Positions 1-5,473 of a stretch of DNA of 6,000 nt are shown one piece after another. How positions within the stretch are numbered: position 1 is the stretch's first letter; every line of letters starts with the position of its first letter. The notes beneath the pieces are model-generated. The model was given only the letters and a program-made list of their open reading frames with translations. It had not been told where the DNA came from and did no database searches. The stretch lies in the NCBI GenBank assembly GCA_902795095.1, contig CADBKB010000089.1:1-6000 (forward strand). Direction: 5' to 3'. The translations under genes were made by a program, and so were the position numbers. This stretch comes from Oscillospiraceae bacterium (GTDB taxonomy: Bacteria; Bacillota_A; Clostridia; Oscillospirales; Oscillospiraceae).

Positions 1-2
1 AG

Positions 3-1526
3 CCGGAGCCTGCCCCGGAAGGGCCGTCTCCTCACGAAATCCAGGGCGAAGGGCCCAAGGCGGGTCAGGACGAGACCATCTGGCCGGAGCCCAATACGGA
101 CGCGCAGACGATCCTCGATTACCGCATCGGCGGTCTGTACCTCGGCATGAGCCGGCAAGAGGTCCTCGATCTTCTCGGCGAACCCGCTTCAAAAGAAAAA
201 GCCGTATACAGCGACGGCTCCGTCCATGAATCCTGGCGCTATAAGCTGTCCGACGCCCAGACGTCCAGAGAAGATTTCACTCTGGATCTTGCTGACGCAG
301 GCGACGGCTGGATCCTGAACGCGATCATATGCTTTGAAAACTGCACCCTCGCGCTGCCCCACGGCATTCGGATGGGTATGACGAACGAGGAGCTGCTGGA
401 GGTCTGGCCGGAGCTGAGAAAGGAATTTTTAGTTGACAGCAGAATCGCTTTGACCGAGTATGACGGAACGGAACACCCTGCTACGAGTTACACGCAATAC
501 CATGAGCACCTGCATTTCGGGATGATCCTCAATGACAACAAATTCGATTATCTCAGTCTGGGCACCTATTATCCCGATCCTCCTTGGGATGAACCGGCTT
601 CCGACGAGGACACGAAGAAGCTCCTCGACTACCGCATCGGCGGTCTGTATCTCGGCATGCCCTTCGATGACGTAAAGGCCCTCTACGGCGAACCGGCGGT
701 CACCTCCAATTCCGGCCCCATCACATATGAGGACGGCATCGCCCGGGATTCTGCGGGCTACAAGCTGGCCGAAGGAACCGAGCGCCGCAGCGACCTCAGT
801 CTTCAGCTCGCCGACGCGGGCGACGGCTGGGTGGTAAACGAGATCCTCCTCTGGGAGAACTGCGGCCTAGAGCTACCCCACGGCGTAAAGCTCGGCATGA
901 CCGACGCGGAGCTGCGCGCAGTATGGCCGGAGATCGCGGAGGAAGCCCGATACGAGGCCGACGCCGGCGAGGGAGAAAAAAACGGCATGAAATACACCTG
1001 TTCCTCCTATTCCCAAAGCAGCGGCCATCTGCGCTTCGGGATCTACCTGGAAAACGGCGTGGTCTATTGCGTCGACCTGGGTCTCTATTATGAGGATCCG
1101 CCCTGGGAGGTGGACACGCCGGCGCCGGAGGAGCCCTACAGCTTCTCCAGCGGTGAGATCACCGTCTGGCGGCGCACGGACGAGGGCTGGGAATCCACCC
1201 TGAAAACGGAGCACGGGGCGAAGGTGCTGGAGACGGTCTTCTCCATCGAGGACCTCGTGCCGCTGGAGGACGAGCTCTGGCCGGTCCAATATGTCGTGGA
1301 CTTCCAAAACGGCACGGTCTGTCTGGTCTGCGCACCGCAGGAGGGCGTCACCGCCGGACCAAACGTCCCGCCGGACGCCTGGGGCGCGGTGTATCGCCTG
1401 GAGGACCGGGACGCGTTGGAAGCCTCTCTGGCCGCCGGCGAAGCCGAACCCCGTGGCCTGACCCAGTTGGAACGGTGCTGCTTCCCCTACGGCACCTGGG
1501 ACGCTCTGAACGAAGCCTTTGAATGA
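3..1526 (+). CDS. Tandem-repeat protein of unknown function, 5'-partial
   Basis: The frame is open from position 3 with no stop upstream, so the gene begins outside the window and the ATG at 147 is internal. It lies in a motif (IGGLYLGM) that recurs at 657 inside a second copy of the same domain. The visible 507 residues comprise a Pro/Glu/Gly-rich linker (3-110), repeat unit 1 (about 111-590), a short acidic linker, repeat unit 2 (about 621-1112), and a distinct C-terminal domain (about 1120-1523) with no visible similarity to the repeats. Each unit runs IGGLYLGM, a helix-like stretch ending in GEP, LADAGDGW, a strand ending in ENC, then LPHG-x-x-x-GMT and WPE, then an aromatic-rich end (YY-x-DPPW). 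The spaced 'GM..(D/E)(V/L)...(G/W)-P/E' pattern recalls BamE/SmpA-like small alpha/beta domains, but that is inference from pattern only. A signal peptide or lipobox cannot be seen because the N-terminus is missing. I do not recognise the protein. A hairpin terminator follows at once, so it ends its transcription unit. Confidence 0.85.
   Translation, partial: PEPAPEGPSPHEIQGEGPKAGQDETIWPEPNTDAQTILDYRIGGLYLGMSRQEVLDLLGEPASKEKAVYSDGSVHESWRYKLSDAQTSREDFTLDLADAGDGWILNAIICFENCTLALPHGIRMGMTNEELLEVWPELRKEFLVDSRIALTEYDGTEHPATSYTQYHEHLHFGMILNDNKFDYLSLGTYYPDPPWDEPASDEDTKKLLDYRIGGLYLGMPFDDVKALYGEPAVTSNSGPITYEDGIARDSAGYKLAEGTERRSDLSLQLADAGDGWVVNEILLWENCGLELPHGVKLGMTDAELRAVWPEIAEEARYEADAGEGEKNGMKYTCSSYSQSSGHLRFGIYLENGVVYCVDLGLYYEDPPWEVDTPAPEEPYSFSSGEITVWRRTDEGWESTLKTEHGAKVLETVFSIEDLVPLEDELWPVQYVVDFQNGTVCLVCAPQEGVTAGPNVPPDAWGAVYRLEDRDALEASLAAGEAEPRGLTQLERCCFPYGTWDALNEAFE
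111..590 (+). repeat. Protein repeat unit 1 of the partial repeat protein
   Basis: This is the first visible copy of a domain of about 160 residues. It opens with ILDYRIGGLYLGM, continues with LLGEP, LADAGDGW and ENC, then LPHGIRMGMT and WPE, and closes with YYPDPPW. The order and spacing match unit 2 throughout. Equivalent methionines of the opening motif lie exactly 510 bases apart (147 and 657), which equals 170 codons, so the copies are in frame with each other. Additional copies may lie upstream of the window. Confidence 0.85.
621..1112 (+). repeat. Protein repeat unit 2 of the partial repeat protein
   Basis: This is the second copy of the domain: LLDYRIGGLYLGM, LYGEP, LADAGDGW, ENC, LPHGVKLGMT, WPE and YYEDPPW appear in the same order as in unit 1. 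The middle of the domain has diverged, with a few residues inserted before LADAGDGW (offset 519 bases there against 510 at the opening motif). The opening 36 bases (624-659) differ from 114-149 at only two synonymous positions, which is far closer than the rest of the repeat. Confidence 0.85.
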
Positions 1527-1537
1527 ACGGAATCTGC

Positions 1538-1575
1538 AAACACCGCCCCGGTGCCCGGGGCGGTGTTTCTGTCCT
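1538..1575 (+). terminator. Rho-independent terminator after the repeat protein
   Basis: A perfect 12-bp stem pairs AAACACCGCCCC (1538-1549) with GGGGCGGTGTTT (1557-1568). The 7-base loop can close by two more G-C pairs. A short T-containing stretch (TCTGTCCTT) follows. The hairpin lies 12 bases after the stop codon and just before the next promoter, so it separates the repeat-protein unit from the dus operon. The T-tract is weaker than usual, but the stem is very stable. Confidence 0.85.
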
Positions 1576-1603
1576 TGAATTATGCGGCAAAACATGATAT
1601 GAT
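1575..1603 (+). promoter_or_regulatory. Sigma-A-type promoter of the dus-sigma-anti-sigma operon
   Basis: TTGAAT (-35, 1575-1580) and TATGAT (-10, 1598-1603) are separated by 17 bases, each box with one or two mismatches to TTGACA/TATAAT. The predicted transcript starts near 1610, about 27 bases before the preferred dus start codon. No ECF-type promoter was recognised here, so the sigma factor downstream seems to be supplied by housekeeping transcription. Confidence 0.75.
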
Positions 1604-1623
1604 GAATAAACATACGAAATGAA

Positions 1624-1628
1624 AGAGG
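1624..1628 (+). promoter_or_regulatory. Ribosome binding site that sets the dus start
   Basis: AGAGG lies 8 bases before the ATG at 1637. An in-frame ATG at 1619 has no Shine-Dalgarno sequence and would sit within about 10 bases of the predicted transcription start, so 1637 is preferred. Confidence 0.7.
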
Positions 1629-1636
1629 TCGAAGCC

Positions 1637-2602
1637 ATGCGGCTCGGAAATCTGACAATCGAATCCGGCGCCGCCCTGGCGCCCATGGCGGGCGTGACGG
1701 ACTGGGCCTTCCGCACGGTCTGCGCGGAGCTCGGGGCTGTGATGACCACCACGGAGATGGTCTCTTCCCGGGCGCTCATGTACCAGGACAAAAAGAGCAT
1801 CGGCCTGCTGCGCAAAAATGACGGCTGCGTGTGCGGGGTGCAGATCTTCGGCAGCGACCCTGCCTGTATGGCCGAGGCAGCAGCCAAGGCCGTCGAGCTC
1901 TCCGGCTGCGACTTCATCGACATCAACATGGGCTGCCCCATGCCAAAGGTCGCCGCCAACGGCGACGGCTGTGGCCTGATGCGCGATCCGGCGCTGGCAG
2001 GCCGGATCGTGGAGGCGGTCAGCAGAGCCGTTTGCGTGCCCGTCACGGTCAAAATGCGCAAGGGCTGGGACCGCGGCAGCGTCAACTGCGTGGAGCTGTC
2101 GAAAATCGTGGAGGCCGCAGGCGCCTGCGCCGTGACGATCCACGGCAGGACCCGGAGTATGCTCTACTCCGGCGCCGCCGACTGGGACATCATCCGAAGC
2201 GTCAAGGAAGCCGTCTCCATCCCCGTCATCGCCAACGGCGATGTGATGGAGCCGGAGGACGCCCCCCGATGCCTGAAGCGCACCGGAGCGGATCTGGTGA
2301 TGCTGGGCCGGGGTGTATTCGGCGATCCGTGGCTTCTCCTGCGGGCCGGCTGTGCCGTCCGCGGCGAAGAGATCCCCGCGCGTCCGCCCCTTTCCCAACG
2401 GGTGGACACGGCGGTAAGGCAGTTCGAGCTGGCCCGGGAGGACAAGGGCGAGCATATCGCCTGTCTGGAGGCGCGCAAACACTTTGCCTGGTACCTGCGG
2501 GGCGTGGCCTATGCCAACTACTATAAAGAGAAAATCTCCCACATCGGCACGATGGACGATATCTACGCCATCGCCGCCGGGATCAAGCGCGATCTGAGGT
2601 GA
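1637..2602 (+). CDS. dusB: tRNA-dihydrouridine synthase (DusB/NifR3-type)
   Basis: This FMN- and NADPH-dependent enzyme reduces specific uridines in tRNA to dihydrouridine in the cytoplasm. The 321-residue product has the usual family length and motifs in order: APMAGVTDWAFR (residues 15-26, FMN-binding N-terminus of the TIM barrel), INMGCPMPKV (96-105) with the catalytic acid Cys100, VTVKMRKGWD (136-145), VTIHGRTR (166-173) with an FMN/substrate-site His, the YSGAADWDII block (177-186), NGDV (200-203), and LGRGVFGDPW (223-232) for phosphate binding. The C-terminal helical part keeps ARKHFAWYLRG (279-289), typical of the tRNA-binding domain. The preferred start at 1637 gives the normal family N-terminus. 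The gene has its own sigma-A-like promoter and is followed four bases later by a sigma factor gene whose ribosome site covers the dus stop codon. The family is certain; assignment to DusB rather than another bacterial Dus is by similarity to NifR3-like motifs. Confidence 0.95.
   Translation: MRLGNLTIESGAALAPMAGVTDWAFRTVCAELGAVMTTTEMVSSRALMYQDKKSIGLLRKNDGCVCGVQIFGSDPACMAEAAAKAVELSGCDFIDINMGCPMPKVAANGDGCGLMRDPALAGRIVEAVSRAVCVPVTVKMRKGWDRGSVNCVELSKIVEAAGACAVTIHGRTRSMLYSGAADWDIIRSVKEAVSIPVIANGDVMEPEDAPRCLKRTGADLVMLGRGVFGDPWLLLRAGCAVRGEEIPARPPLSQRVDTAVRQFELAREDKGEHIACLEARKHFAWYLRGVAYANYYKEKISHIGTMDDIYAIAAGIKRDLR
2597..2602 (+). promoter_or_regulatory. Ribosome binding site of the sigma gene, overlapping the dus stop
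   Basis: AGGTGA ends four bases before the TTG start at 2607 and contains the dus stop codon (2600-2602). Ribosomes terminating on dus would sit on this site, which suggests translational coupling of the sigma gene to dus. It also supports the TTG start, since the next in-frame ATG (2712) would remove part of the sigma-2 domain. Confidence 0.7.
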
Positions 2603-2606
2603 TACA

Positions 2607-3224
2607 TTGGACGAGAAACAATTGGTACAGCGCGCCGCTGCCGGCGACACGGACGCCTTTGAGGTGCTGGTGGAGCGCTATCAGCAGCAGGTCTATCATC
2701 TGGCCCTGCGCATGGTGAATAACGAGGCCGACGCCCAGGATCTGGCCCAGGAGGCCTTTATCCGGGCATGGCGCGGCCTGGGCTCGTTCCAGTTCACCTC
2801 CCAGTTTTCCACCTGGCTTTACCGGCTGACCTCCAATATCTGCATCGACTTTCTGCGCGCCCAGAAGCGGCGCAAGGTCGTCTCGCTGACCATGCTGCGC
2901 GACGAAGAGGACAGCCAATGGGACCTGCCGGACAGCGATCCCCTGCCGGAGCAGCAGATGATCGCCGCCCAGGAGCGCGAGGCCCTGTCCCAGGCCTTTG
3001 CCGCCCTGGATCCGGAGTTCCGCCAGGTGCTGACCCTGCGCATCGTCAATGGCTGCAGCTATGCCCAGATCAGCCAGATCCTGGGCGTGGCCGAGGGCAC
3101 AGTCAAATCCCGCCTGTCCCGGGCAAGGGAACAGCTTCGAAAAAAAATGGCGGCAAACGGGAACTTTTCCGGCACATCTGCGTCTAACTCTCAGAAAGGA
3201 GGGCGGTCGGATGTGCAAAAATGA
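2607..3224 (+). CDS. ECF-type RNA polymerase sigma factor (SigW-like)
   Basis: This is a 205-residue sigma-70 family protein of group 4 (extracytoplasmic function), which directs RNA polymerase to a stress or envelope regulon. Region 2 covers about residues 6-90: DAFEVLVERY near 16-25, the DAQDLAQEAFIRAW core-binding block at 42-55, and FSTWLYRLTSNICIDFLR at 67-84, the -10 recognition and melting segment. After an acidic linker, region 4 covers about 125-181: LDPEFRQVLTLR, then the helix-turn-helix YAQISQILGVAEGTVKSRL (152-170), which contacts the -35 element. There is no region 1.1 or 3, as expected for this group. Translation starts at TTG. The next gene is a zinc-finger anti-sigma factor overlapping by 14 bases, the standard arrangement for such pairs. 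The last 24 residues lie beyond the domain and contain the anti-sigma ribosome site. The symbol is left empty because motifs alone do not distinguish SigW from related ECF groups. Confidence 0.95.
   Translation: MDEKQLVQRAAAGDTDAFEVLVERYQQQVYHLALRMVNNEADAQDLAQEAFIRAWRGLGSFQFTSQFSTWLYRLTSNICIDFLRAQKRRKVVSLTMLRDEEDSQWDLPDSDPLPEQQMIAAQEREALSQAFAALDPEFRQVLTLRIVNGCSYAQISQILGVAEGTVKSRLSRAREQLRKKMAANGNFSGTSASNSQKGGRSDVQK
3197..3203 (+). promoter_or_regulatory. Ribosome binding site that sets the anti-sigma start
   Basis: AGGAGGG lies inside the 3' end of the sigma gene, 7 bases before the ATG at 3211. It marks this ATG as the real start, although the same frame is open back to at least 3049. Confidence 0.85.
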
Positions 3225-3963
3225 GGAAATGCTGCTTTTGCTGAGCGGTCATGCGGACGGCTGCAACACCCCCGAGGAGGAAGCCCGCCTGCAGGCTCAT
3301 CTGGCCGAGTGCCCGGATTGCCGCCGCGTTTTAGAGGAATATGAGGCCATGGACGCGGCAATTGCCGGACTGCCCCTGGCCATGCCCGAGAATTTTACCG
3401 CGAACGTCATGCGCGCTGTGGAGGCCGAGCCCCGCAAAGCGGAGGCGAAGAAGCCGCGCAGATTTACCTTCGGCTTCGCCACTGCCGCAGCCGCCGTGGC
3501 CGCGATCATGCTGCTGGCCATCGGCAGCGGAAAGCTGCCCATCCCCGGCAATACCAGCGCCAGGCTGAACATCTTCCCCTCGAAGTCCGCCGACAGCCCG
3601 GCCGCGGAGGAATACGCCGCACAGGAGCCGGCCAGCGAGCCGGAGGCGGCCCCCGCCGAGGCCGAGCCGGAGGCAACCCTGCAGGCGCCCGCCGCCGCGT
3701 CGGGTCCCATGGCCGCCAATGTGGACTGCGCCGCCCTGGCCAGGGCGGAAAATCGTCCCGTGGGAGTGCTCTATGCCGATCCGGCGGAGCTGACGGAGCT
3801 TGTGCATGCCCCTTCCCTGCCCCTGGATGGCGGCACGCGGTATGAGATCGATCAAAAAACGCTGTATGATCTGGCTGTCCGCTTCGCGGATCTGCAGATC
3901 TATGAGCCCGACGGCTTCCGTCCACAGGACGACGCTCCGGCGTATCTGATCGTGGTGCAGTAA
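3211..3963 (+). CDS. Membrane-anchored zinc-finger anti-sigma factor
   Basis: This 250-residue protein should bind and inhibit the sigma factor encoded just upstream. The N-terminus has the zf-HC2/ZAS signature: Cys2, then His30-x3-Cys34-x2-Cys37 within HLAECPDCR, which coordinates zinc and packs against the sigma factor in known members. A basic stretch (residues 75-84) precedes one hydrophobic segment (about 86-105), predicting a single-pass protein with the zinc finger in the cytoplasm. The outer part begins with a low-complexity Ala/Pro/Glu linker (about 129-166) and ends in an unrecognised domain of about 80 residues containing a single Cys (VDCAAL). The start at 3211 is fixed by an AGGAGGG site and by Cys2 falling where the family needs its first zinc ligand. 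The gene overlaps sigma by 14 bases, implying coupled, stoichiometric production. Release could be by proteolysis or by conformational change in the outer domain; the sequence does not tell which. Confidence 0.92.
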   Translation: MCKNEEMLLLLSGHADGCNTPEEEARLQAHLAECPDCRRVLEEYEAMDAAIAGLPLAMPENFTANVMRAVEAEPRKAEAKKPRRFTFGFATAAAAVAAIMLLAIGSGKLPIPGNTSARLNIFPSKSADSPAAEEYAAQEPASEPEAAPAEAEPEATLQAPAAASGPMAANVDCAALARAENRPVGVLYADPAELTELVHAPSLPLDGGTRYEIDQKTLYDLAVRFADLQIYEPDGFRPQDDAPAYLIVVQ

Positions 3964-3976
3964 AAGAATGACAAAG

Positions 3977-4012
3977 AACCCCGAGCTGTCATGCGGCAGC
4001 CCGGGGTTTTTT
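3977..4012 (+). terminator. Rho-independent terminator, possibly bidirectional
   Basis: AACCCCG (3977-3983) pairs with CGGGGTT (4002-4008). After one A/C mismatch, GCTG (3985-3988) pairs with CAGC (3997-4000), with further possible pairs around the loop. A run of six T residues (4007-4012) follows on the plus strand. Read on the minus strand, the hairpin is followed by a looser T-rich stretch, so it may also stop transcription from the convergent reductase gene ending at 4050. Confidence 0.9.
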
Positions 4013-4049
4013 ATGTTTTTCGATCAGGGATCGCTGCAAACGGAGCAGG

Positions 4050-5177
4050 TCACAGGCGCTCGCAGAAATCCGCCAGGGCGCCGGGGATATCGATGCTCTG
4101 GGGACAGACCGCCGCGCAGGCGCCGCAGCCGATGCAGGCCGAGGGCCGCTTCTCCTCCGGCAGGGTGCCGATGGCCATGGGCGCAAGGAAGCCGCCGCCG
4201 GTGAAGACGTGCTCATTGTACAGCTCCAGCAGCCGGGGGATGTCCAGCTCCATGGGGCAATAGGTGGTGCAGTAGCGGCAGCCGGTGCAGGGCACCGTGG
4301 TCCTGCCCGCCATATCCCGCGCGATCTCCAGCAGCACCGCGATCTCCGCCTCGCTGAGGGGCTCGTCCGTGGCAAAGGTGGCGAGGTTCTGCTCCAGTTG
4401 CTCCATGCTGGACATGCCGGAGAGGATCATCTTCGCACCGGGCAGGCTCTGCAGGAAGCGGAACGACCATCCCGCCGCGCTCTCATCCGGGCGCAGCGCG
4501 CGCAGCCTGGCCATGAACTCCTCGCCCAGATTTGCCAGCTTGCCGCCGCGCAGGGGCTCCATGATCCATACAGGAATGCCCATGGACTGCAGCAGCTCAT
4601 ACTTCTCCTTTCCCTTCTGGAATTCCCAGTCGAACCAGTTGATCTGCAGCTGGCAGAACTCCATGTGCTCGCCGTAGGCGTCCAGGAAGCGCCGCAGCAC
4701 GTCCAGGTCGCCGTGGCAGGAGAAGCCCAGGTGACGGATGCGGCCGTTTTTTCTCTGCTCCATGAGGTAGTCGAAGGTGCCGTAATCGGGGTTGAGATAT
4801 GCATCGATATTCATTTCGCAGACATTGTGGAACAGGTAAAAATCAAAATACTCCGTCTGACATTTTTCCAGCTGCCGCTCAAAGATCTCCTTGGTCTTTC
4901 CGAAGTTGGACAGGTCGTAGCCCGGGAACTTCGTGGCCAGATAATAGCTCTGCCGCGGATAGCGCGACAGGGCCTTGCCCGCCGTCAGCTCAGAATTGCC
5001 GCCGTGGTAGCCCCAGGCGGTGTCGTAATAGTTGATCCCCTGCGCCATGGCGCGATCCACCAGCTCCATGGCGGCGGCTTCGTCAATGCGGCTCTCGTTG
5101 CCGTCCAGCACAGGCAGGCGCATCATGCCCAGCCCGAGGGCGGACAGAGACAGGTCCTGAAATTCCCGATAAATCAT
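4050..5177 (-). CDS. Aldo/keto reductase with two C-terminal 4Fe-4S clusters
   Basis: This is a predicted cytoplasmic oxidoreductase of 375 residues, the usual length for the iron-sulfur branch of the aldo/keto reductases (COG1453-like). The barrel domain (about residues 1-290) keeps the full catalytic tetrad: Asp52 and Tyr57 in YYDTAWGY, Lys83 in LATKFP, and His117 in FYLFHNV. Family members usually reduce carbonyl groups with NAD(P)H; the substrate here is unknown. The C-terminal part has two complete ferredoxin-type motifs: Cys297, 300, 303 and 307 (CTGCRYCTTYCP) and Cys348, 351, 354 and 358 (CIGCGACAAVCP), each followed by a D-I-P segment. These suggest electron exchange with ferredoxin or a similar carrier, as expected in an anaerobe. 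The frame is open upstream to an ATG ending at 5393, but a GGGAGG site before 5177 and a promoter lying inside that extension fix the start at 5177. It stands alone as a monocistronic unit, convergent with the sigma operon and divergent from the secreted-protein gene. Confidence 0.93.
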   Translation of the reverse strand: MIYREFQDLSLSALGLGMMRLPVLDGNESRIDEAAAMELVDRAMAQGINYYDTAWGYHGGNSELTAGKALSRYPRQSYYLATKFPGYDLSNFGKTKEIFERQLEKCQTEYFDFYLFHNVCEMNIDAYLNPDYGTFDYLMEQRKNGRIRHLGFSCHGDLDVLRRFLDAYGEHMEFCQLQINWFDWEFQKGKEKYELLQSMGIPVWIMEPLRGGKLANLGEEFMARLRALRPDESAAGWSFRFLQSLPGAKMILSGMSSMEQLEQNLATFATDEPLSEAEIAVLLEIARDMAGRTTVPCTGCRYCTTYCPMELDIPRLLELYNEHVFTGGGFLAPMAIGTLPEEKRPSACIGCGACAAVCPQSIDIPGALADFCERL

Positions 5178-5182
5178 AATAA

Positions 5183-5188
5183 CCTCCC
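5183..5188 (-). promoter_or_regulatory. Ribosome binding site that sets the reductase start
   Basis: On the minus strand GGGAGG precedes ATG (5177-5175) by five bases (TTATT). It rules out the longer reading that begins at 5393. Confidence 0.85.
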
Positions 5189-5223
5189 GTAATAAATGCA
5201 GCGGATGAATCGTTCCTGCCTCC

Positions 5224-5252
5224 ATTATGAGCAATTCGGCGCAAAATGTCAA
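5224..5252 (-). promoter_or_regulatory. Sigma-A-type promoter of the aldo/keto reductase
   Basis: Read on the minus strand, a perfect TTGACA (5252-5247) is followed after 17 bases by CATAAT (5229-5224), one mismatch from TATAAT. Transcription should start near 5217, giving a leader of about 40 bases before the ATG at 5177. A small hairpin-forming repeat (AGCGC/GCGCT, 5252-5265) abuts the -35 box. Confidence 0.8.
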
Positions 5253-5357
5253 GCGCTCCGGCGCTGCCGGGCGGGCGCTCCATGACGGATCGGGCGCAAG
5301 GGGCTGCAGCGACCTGTTTTTCGTACATAGCATATAAAACCCAGTGGCCCTCCGGAG

Positions 5358-5374
5358 TAAATATTTATACGTAT
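5358..5374. repeat. Overlapping AT-rich palindromes upstream of the secreted-protein promoter
   Basis: TAAATATTTA (5358-5367) is a perfect 10-base palindrome and ATACGTAT (5367-5374) a perfect 8-base one, sharing one base. They sit just upstream of the -35 box at 5380 in an AT-rich patch that contrasts with the GC-rich surroundings. They could be an UP element or a regulator site, but short AT palindromes also occur by chance. Confidence 0.35.
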
Positions 5375-5379
5375 TTTTC

Positions 5380-5408
5380 TTGACATTATTCACAAATCGG
5401 CGTAAACT
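5380..5408 (+). promoter_or_regulatory. Sigma-A-type promoter of the secreted-protein gene
   Basis: A perfect TTGACA (5380-5385) is followed after 17 bases by TAAACT (5403-5408), which matches four of six -10 positions. The AT-rich stretch directly upstream (5357-5379) would suit an UP element. Transcription would start near 5415, giving a leader of about 59 bases. The -10 box is weak, so activity may depend on the upstream sequence. Confidence 0.7.
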
Positions 5409-5458
5409 GGCGGTATAGAGTGTATGCGCATTCTATTCAGGACCACAGCAACACAAAA

Positions 5459-5465
5459 AAGGAGG
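5459..5465 (+). promoter_or_regulatory. Strong ribosome binding site of the secreted-protein gene
   Basis: AAGGAGG, a full match to the anti-Shine-Dalgarno sequence, lies 8 bases before ATG 5474. It fixes the start of a reading frame that runs off the window edge. Confidence 0.9.
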
Positions 5466-5473
5466 AATCATAC

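Noticed and set aside
873..1658. Minus-strand open frame opposite the repeat protein
   Set aside because: The plus-strand reading holds the duplicated domain with synonymous-only changes in the conserved block, which shows that it is the coding frame.
1348..2085. Minus-strand open frame spanning the terminator, the promoter and the 5' part of dus
   Set aside because: It runs across a strong terminator and a promoter and has low-complexity Arg/Pro/Ser composition, so it is not a gene.
1580..2650. Long open frame (356 codons) on the minus strand opposite dus
   Set aside because: It is antisense to a gene with full Dus family motifs, has low-complexity His/Gly/Asp-rich content typical of GC-rich antisense frames, and lacks a credible ribosome site.
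3049..3210. N-terminal extension of the anti-sigma factor
   Set aside because: It overlaps the sigma-4 helix-turn-helix coding region in another frame, and the AGGAGGG site and Cys2 zinc ligand fit the start at 3211.
4209..5192. Open frame of 327 codons on the plus strand opposite the aldo/keto reductase
   Set aside because: The minus-strand product has an intact catalytic tetrad and eight cluster cysteines; the plus-strand reading has no family motifs and is a mirror of GC-rich codon use.
5178..5393. N-terminal extension of the aldo/keto reductase
   Set aside because: The extension contains a consensus promoter on the same strand (5224-5252), and the reductase fold begins normally at the ATG at 5177 with its own ribosome site.
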